From Periconia sp. R9002 (Eukaryota > Ascomycota > Dothideomycetes > Pleosporales > Periconiaceae): a DNA stretch of 64,000 nt. The stretch is taken from assembly GCA_023627715.1 (NCBI GenBank), contig JAMAHW010000067.1:62001-126000 (forward strand). Reading direction: 5' to 3'. This document shows, piece after piece, positions 57,101 through 64,000 of this stretch. Numbering within the stretch: the stretch's first letter is position 1; every line of letters starts with the position of its first letter. Under the pieces are notes generated by a model. That model was not told the origin of the DNA and did not search any database. It was given only the letters and a program-made list of their open reading frames with translations. Both the position numbers and the translations under genes were made by a program.

Positions 57101-57658
57101 TGTTTGTTAGTAGATGAAGTTTGGAGAAGGGAAATCAGAGCACTAGATGTCTTTTGCATTGATGACATAACATCTTGCCTAGAAAACCAGCTATATAGAT
57201 AAAAATAAGTGGAATGGAACTGTTGCCTGACTGCACTTCGTAAGCTGCGTGGCTAAGCACACGTCAGACGATCGCCACCAGATTAGCAGGGATATTGATT
57301 GAGCCAGTATGCATATCGGGCTCACTAGTATCAAAAATGCAAGTGGAGTCGCAAATTTCAGAGTGCAATTCACCCAATGTGTCTCAACTAGCGATGTTCG
57401 GAGAGGCGTGGCGGGGAAAATTGCACATTTATCCCTGTTCGCCAAGGCAGGATCTCACCGGTTCGGTTCTTCAGTTATGGGGGGCCGAAACAAAACCTCC
57501 CCAACAGGCTGTGTAGTGGAAGCCTAAATGATCGTCAACTCGTGCACCTACTGCCTTGACCGCCATGTTGCCACATCCGATCATAATTATGTACCCTCTA
57601 TAGCACGAAGTGCTCTGCGTTGCGTGAAGAATTAAATTTTTTGAGCGGAACCATCGCC
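57101..57658. promoter_or_regulatory. Shared promoter region of the AAA ATPase and NLR genes
   Basis: 558 bp between the two divergent start codons (57100 minus, 57659 plus). Short unassigned frames only. Any bidirectional control would lie here; no specific element can be named. Confidence 0.4.
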
Positions 57659-60600
57659 ATGTATACCGATTTCTTAGGGCTCAGAGTCATTTGGCCCCCA
57701 GATGGAACACGACCACCCAGACATGACCATGAGTACGTCTTTGTACGCGAACTACGCAACCACCATTTACTGATTCACTGTTCATTTAGCATCATATTCG
57801 TTCACGATCTTAGCAAAGGGTCGATTAGTGATTGGCAAGATGAGTCCGGGGGCTGTTGGCCAGCAGAGCATTTATCGTTGGACGTGAAGAACACTCGAAT
57901 TCTTGCCTTTGGTTACGACCCTACAGACAGTGGTGTCAGGTCTGATGGACTTTATCAGGGTGGTTTGATATTTAACCACGGACATCAACTCTGGACAGCA
58001 CTCATGATATTAGCGAAAACATCCGATAGAGTAGGTTTATCTGCCATCTGCAATCGGGTCGTCCACTGAAATCGCATCCCAGACACAAGTTCCTTTGACA
58101 TTTGTAGGACATGGTACAGGAGGTATCGTAATTCAAAGTGTAAGTGCATCAGCGGCGTTGAGAATTTCTTTTATTAAACATCCTCATTTACGAAACTACA
58201 GGCCCTTTGCATTTCGCATTGGAAAGAGGAGGAGTTAGACGTCACCTTGCAAAAAACCAAACATGTTCTGTTCCTGGAAACGCCACAGAACGAATTAACA
58301 TGGAAAGCTTGGAACTATTTTTCTAAAAATACCCCAACCGTAGAGAGTGAGGGCCAATGGAAAGTGTGGTCTGCCGCACTTACCGGTCTGAGAGCAAGGT
58401 TCAAAGATATTGCGTATCGCTTCAACATCACCACGGCGAGGGCAAAAGATAATGGCCTCCAGGATTACATACCGACCGTAAGACAAAACTTCCTCGAATA
58501 AGGCCTAACTAACTTAGACGTAGACAACTGGTCTGGAACATGAGGTTGATGTGTCATGCGAAGCAGTGGATCATCAAACTATCTCTCAGCTCGGTAGAGG
58601 TAGTGCGAACTACAAGATGCTTCTTGAGCGAATCAAATTGGGCATGAAACGGATGCTACACGATCCTCTCGATATTCTTCAGCTACGTACTTCACTAGGG
58701 CGGAAACTAGACCCGATCAACCATGACAGTTGTGAAAGAAGCCTGCAAAAGCATCACCCAGGAAGTGGTAGATGGCTTTTTGAAACTGCTACCTTTCGCG
58801 ACTGGACTGCACTGGAAAAATCGAGTCCCATTCTGTGGGTTTCAGGTCCCGAAGGCTGTGGAAAATCAGTCTTGTGCTCAGTAGCCGCGGAGAGAATACG
58901 CCAGAATGATCAACAACCAGCTGTGGTCCAACTCATGCTAGCTTTTGATCAACCACGCTCCGAGTATCATCTCACGACGCAGTTGGCCTTGCAGTTGTTG
59001 AATCATGTTATCAAACGTTGCGGCGCTGTGGATGCAGAAGTGCTATCTGTGCTTCCCAAAGCTGAAGATGGTAATAAAAGGCTTTCCAAAGTTCAAAGGC
59101 TAGTCAGGGTTCTCGCCTCGCAATGTTCTTCTGTGTTTGTATTCATCGACGGAGTTGACGAAATCATTGCCTCAGAGGAATCTAAAAAATCACGGAGAGA
59201 GAAGAAGACAAAGCTTCGAGGGGCATGGAAGCACTTTCACTCCATCTTATCGTTTCTAAAAGAGTTAGCCAACAACAACGAAGAGCCTCCGCTTCGATTA
59301 TGGCTCAGTTCAAGACATACAGAAACCATCGCCTCATGGATGAAAGATATGAAAGCTCTCGAGCTTCCTATGGACCGCAAAGCAATTGCGGCAGACATTG
59401 CTTCTTATCTCGACCATAATTCTAACATAGTTGGCGAAACGATTTCACAAGCAGGTCAGCTAGAGCTAATGCGACATCTGCGTGAAGTGGCTCGTAGCGA
59501 CTTTCTGTCTGCTACTATTGCCATACTACAGCTGCAGAAAAGCAATCTTTCTTCTGAAGCATCTCTCCGATCGTTTATAGAAAGGATACCGAAGAACAGG
59601 TCGGAATGGATTGAGAGTCAATGGGAAAATCTGCATCAAACAATCCAACAAGATACACCATTGTCGCTGTGGGTCATTTCAATCACTTTCATTTAAACTG
59701 ATGCATGTATGACTAACACAGCTTTCTTTTAGGTATATACTATCCTTCCTTGCGTTCTCGAGGCGACCACTCAGACTATGGGAGCTACAAGAAGCATTAG
59801 CGATAACTGAAGATTCTTTTCGGCACACAGTGTTACCGAATGGCAGCGAGATCCAAAATGCCTTAGCACCATTTGTCGAATACTACCCTTCTGGAGAGAA
59901 AGATGGGGACGGATATCTTAGACTCTGGCATGGGTCTGTCTTTGAATTTTTGCAAAAACGCTCCCGGGAACCCATCTCCGTAGTAGGGGAAGTGAAGGTT
60001 GACCCAAACACCATCACACTTGCTTGTCTCAAATATCTGTCCCAAGAAAAATACAGCAATATGACGAAAAACCCTTCAAGAGATGATCATTTTCTCAACT
60101 ATGCCGCAAAATATTGGCACAAACACGTGGACGAGTCAAATCTAGACGACCTCATAATCGAAGCGACGCGTTCTTTTATGATCTCCCCCCAGTTCTTACA
60201 AACAACCCGCATTCAAAGTCTCAGACTCTACCGGCATTTTAATCGCAGTTTAAAGAATAGAGGCGATGTTCTCCGTCCACAGGTTTCACGGATTAGCATC
60301 CCCCATACATCTGAAGGCCAAATAAGCATGAAAGCTCTAGTTGATGGCTACCGGCAGTTTACGGGGGAATGGTCTCATCATCTCAACCTGGAGCATGGAA
60401 ATGCTAGTCTCTCCGGACAAATCGAGCAATGTTTCTGGGGAGCTTTAGGAAAGCGTAATTTTCTCCAGAAGCACGGAGCAGCTATCGAAGAAACCAGTAG
60501 TTTTCTTTTGGAATCTGATGTCTCAAACGACACTAGCCCGATTGAGCAGAACCAAGCACGCTATCAATTCTATGATTCCGTGAGCGACGATGGAAATCGC

Positions 60601-63600
60601 ATAGCGGTTTGGAAAGTCCCGACTCAACTCAGTGCCAACAAAAACTCTGCAACATCTGACCACAATAATCTGCACAGGGAATGTTGGTATATTGACGGCT
60701 GCAACGCGCCTTTTCGGTACCAATCGGAAGAGATTCGGGGTCTTGATGTTAAACGTACACGTTTAGACGCTTACGATTTCTCTACAGAGCGAAGTTTTGC
60801 TTTAATCCCGACCCCGGATTCCATGCCACAAGTTACCGTTCTCGATGAGTTTGACCAAGGACGTGCAGCCCGCATTGGCCGACGCTTGTTTCTTCGTGAA
60901 CATGAAGGTGCATGGAAAGTTGATGTAACTAGCATAGGGAATGGTGTAACACACTGGGACAATATCCTACATCACGGTCCCTGGACCATTCGGTCTTGTC
61001 GAAGACATGCCCACCCTGCAGTAAAGGATCAAGAACCTGTGCCTGGGCCGGAAAAAGACCTGCCCCCACCACCTCCACTACTTCCACCGTCTGGGCCAAG
61101 CAGGGAAACACCGAACAATGATGACTCTGCTGAAGACCCACTCAATGACAATGATGAAGGTGTCGATACTGAGGATGCAGACCCACCAAAAAACGCTATA
61201 GAACCGGTAGAGTCAGAAAGTGAATCTGACACGTCTGGTGTTGAGAGCCTCTCCGGTTCCGAAGTCCTCATGTCGTCAGCAGATGAGTATTGTGAAATCA
61301 CTCATTCAGATGATGAGCTCCACCATGAGAGTTCTGATGATGATCCTTGGCGCTCCTCAGATAACGACGACGACTCTCAAAAGTCAGATGACGACAATCA
61401 AAGCACCACAAGCTCAAGCTCCGCCTCCAGCCTCGCCTCTGATACTTCCACTAAACGAAAATACAAGCGAACCAGAGTCACAAAAAATGAGTCGCGAAAC
61501 ATGAGATCGACTGGAGATTCTGATGCGGATTCTGACGCGGACGATGAGAGCTCTGGATCTGAGAGTGAGAAGGAATCCAGTTCGAAGAGTGAGCGACCGT
61601 CGCATCGATTTTCAATCTATCGTTACTGTGACAGATGCCGCAACAATGTCGTGAAAAGGAACTTCCAAGTAGATTTGAAAGAAGCAGCATATTACCAATG
61701 CACTCCATGCGGGCGAGGACAGGATTGCTATGATCTCTGTAACAACTGCTTCGACAAGGGAATGTGGTGCAAAGATCCTAATCATCTACTCTCCAAAGCT
61801 CTGATCAAGTTCCGAGAGCGGAAGGTTTATTGGGAGGACAGGATATCCCAACGTACAGCACCACCATTAGTAAAGATCGTGGCGGAGTGTCAACAGAATC
61901 CCGAGGACTCAGCAGACGGTTTTTCAACGATCCACTGCTTTCGGTACCAGCGGCGTCAGGCAGATCAACTACATGATTCTCAGCCGATCATACACTCCAC
62001 CCTGCCGCTTATCATCTACCCGCTCGATGGAAGCCATCTACTATTCGGTAATCTCAATGAGAACACGTATTTCACGTACGAGATTCCCTTCCACGCCAAC
62101 GAAAAAGCAGAGACAAGTGGAAGCAAATGCATTCCAATTAGTATCAGCCTTAAGTTCTCCTCATGTGGAAAATTCCTACATGTGATACGCTTCACTGCCA
62201 GAAAGGATTCCACGATTCAGAGCGGTACCAAAGTGTATGCTTTGAAAATGACAATGGCTTTGTGCGCAGAAAACCCATGTTCGAGCAAACCAAAGATACT
62301 CACGGTCCAAGGGTTCGATCTAGGGCCAGGATCGATTGTGGTTAAGAGTTTACCTTTCGCCATCACTTGGACCGACTCACATGCTTATGTGGCAATGACC
62401 TCCGAAGTCTTGCGCGTGTGGCGCATACAACTTTTTAGCAGCACTGATGCGAGTTCCCCCGATAAAGACATCGTAAATGGGATTCATGTCTTCTCCAGAA
62501 CGATCCCTTTGCCTCGATCAGCTGGACTTCGTACAGTCAGATTTTATCCATCCACGGAGAATACACTGGCTAGAATCATCCTCGGCTCTTTGCGTGGACC
62601 GAGTACTCAGCCCCCCGCTGTCGTCTACCTCAATGGGAGAGATACGGATGAATGGATTGATGTAAACGAAAATATTCTCATAACCTCTCAAGAACCAAGT
62701 TCGTTTTACGATGACCCACAAATTGAGGAGCCTTGCCTTGACGATGACGAAGATCTGTTTATCAATACCCACGATCCAGAAGAGGCTGTCACTATCGAGC
62801 CTATCATACCATTTCGGCGCTGGTTAGAGACTGGTTTCCAGAATAAGGGAATTCATTGTCCGAACTGCTTTGAACTCAGCCTACGAATGAACTTCCTGAG
62901 GCCACCTCCTTACATTCCTTTCTACTACATGGAAACTAACATCACCGATCTTGTCAAGTACAAACTTAGCTGGAAAGTCAAACTTCCTGTATTCATAGAA
63001 GCTCTCCGTGCTGGATGCCAATTTTGTTGCTATGTCGGAATCCGTTTGTTTGCCTTTAGCCATACACGCCAAACCAGTTTGTTCCTAGGCAACGACGGCG
63101 TTCGATGTTGCGCAGAAGGATCCAAGCCGGAAAAGCCAGAGGATGTTGAAAAGGCAATTGAGAACCTCCAAAAGATAGAGTGGCATCAAGAAAATGTAGA
63201 GCAAATCATCCCTATTGATTGCGAACCTATTGGGCAAGACGTAAGTACAATCTCCAATCGTGATTCCTTAGGTAATTTACTGACTCTGGCTTCAGTTCAA
63301 AACTCGATCCTTCAATAAACTAGCACTCCGGATTCCTGGCCTAACCACGGGTAAAAAAGGCAGTACCGATTTTGCACCTGTCATGGTGATGATTCATGGA
63401 AAAAAGGATGGAGTCTCCCATACTATAACTAGCTTTTTTCACCAACCTGAAATGTCTCACGGAACTCCAGAGTGTGTTTTGGAGTTGCATGCGCGCCCAA
63501 ATGATGCGGCGCACGAACTTATTGAAACAAGACCACTCACGACATTCCGAGGAGGGGACGAGAATCTCAAGGTTGTCAATTCCTGGTTAGACGAGTGCCA

Positions 63601-64000
63601 GACAAACCACGCTTTTTGCAAACAACACAGTGGCTTGCAGATGCCACTTCCTACCAGGCTCTTGGAAATTGCAGACGATTTAACAGTACATTTGGTCGAG
63701 ACTGGAGGACAAGTTGGGCAATATGTTGCACTGAGCTATTGTTGGGGACCGCAACCTCGGAACAACAGCATGACAGTAATGTCCAACATCAATGACCGAC
63801 TTCTGCCGCACAGTCTACGGCGCAATGAGCTACCGGCCGCCATTGCTGACGCGATTACTATTACAGAAAGCCTTGGCATCAAGTACATTTGGGTTGATGC
63901 ACTTTGTATGATTCAAGACAGCGTGGACGACAAACACGGGGAGCTCAGCAACATGAGTAAGTATTATAAGAACTCATTTCTCACTATAGCAGCCAGCACT
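57659..64000 (+). CDS. NLR-type giant protein: hydrolase-like, NACHT, ZZ finger, HET (3' end off the window)
   Basis: Exons: 57659-57732, 57790-58030, 58083-58139, 58202-58477, 58524-59668, 59733-63240 and 63296 to the edge. That is 6,006 nt, 2,002 residues so far, without stops. (1) Residues 25-215 resemble the SesB-type alpha/beta hydrolase of fungal NLRs (DIIFVHDLSKG, ILAFGYDPT, VGHGTGG), but the expected nucleophile Ser in GHSxGG is Gly. (2) A NACHT domain: GPEGCGKS at 323-330, VFVFIDGVDE at about 419-428, RLWLSSRH. (3) A Pro-rich then acidic Ser/Asp/Glu linker, about 1035-1220. (4) A ZZ zinc finger, about 1230-1290 (CDRC..YYQCTPC..CYDLCNNCF). (5) About 340 unassigned residues, then a Cys-rich pre-HET segment (HCPNCF, GCQFCC). 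(6) A HET domain from about 1905: YVALSYCWG, GIKYIWVDALCMIQD, YYKNSFLTIAAS. HET domains trigger heterokaryon-incompatibility cell death. Putting HET at the C-terminal side of a hydrolase-NACHT-ZZ protein is unusual. Confidence 0.85.

Overview
This is nuclear DNA from a filamentous ascomycete (Pezizomycotina). Genes carry short introns (about 45-100 bp) with GT..AG ends and CTAAC/CTGAC-like branch sites. The content is typically fungal: GH18 chitinase, cutinase, AA9 monooxygenase, neprosin-type peptidase, LysM, WSC, HET, NACHT, 2EXR and DUF3431 proteins. A dothideomycete-like plant-associated or saprophytic fungus is plausible, but the class cannot be fixed from the sequence alone. Exon joins were checked by reading frame, and every spliced model given here sums to a multiple of three.

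Left arm (1-10.8 kb): an AT-rich, decayed block. It holds a subgroup-C (LysM/ChtBD1) chitinase pseudogene on the minus strand, a decayed small secreted protein, a decayed 2EXR protein, a LysM-WSC secreted protein broken by nonsense codons, and a four-LysM protein broken the same way. Most breaks are Trp or Gln codons turned into TAG/TAA, which fits repeat-induced point mutation (RIP). It looks like a former chitin-effector cluster. Its right edge has a palindrome, a MITE-like inverted repeat and a G-quadruplex-type tract.

Central part (11-54 kb): ordinary, mostly intact and rather gene-sparse euchromatin. It contains a GH18 endochitinase, a DUF3431 membrane protein, a secreted alpha/beta hydrolase, a secreted LVIVD/choice-of-anchor B-type protein, a conserved hypothetical, an M20 peptidase, a VIT-VWA protein, a cutinase with a long Gly/Leu/Pro repeat, a mucin-like membrane protein, an AA9 LPMO, a neprosin-domain protein, a fructosamine-3-kinase-like protein, an F-box-like gene with a frameshift, a cytochrome P450, a kinase-like protein and a small secreted protein with Kex2-type sites. 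Secreted polymer-degrading enzymes dominate 35-43 kb.

Right arm (54-64 kb): an AAA ATPase gene (11 exons, one of only 9 nt) on the minus strand, divergent from a very large NLR-type gene on the plus strand. The NLR runs past the window edge and encodes at least 2,002 residues: alpha/beta-hydrolase-like region, NACHT P-loop NTPase, acidic linker, ZZ zinc finger, a long unassigned region, then a HET domain at the C-terminal side. This multi-domain incompatibility/immunity-type protein is the most unusual object in the window.
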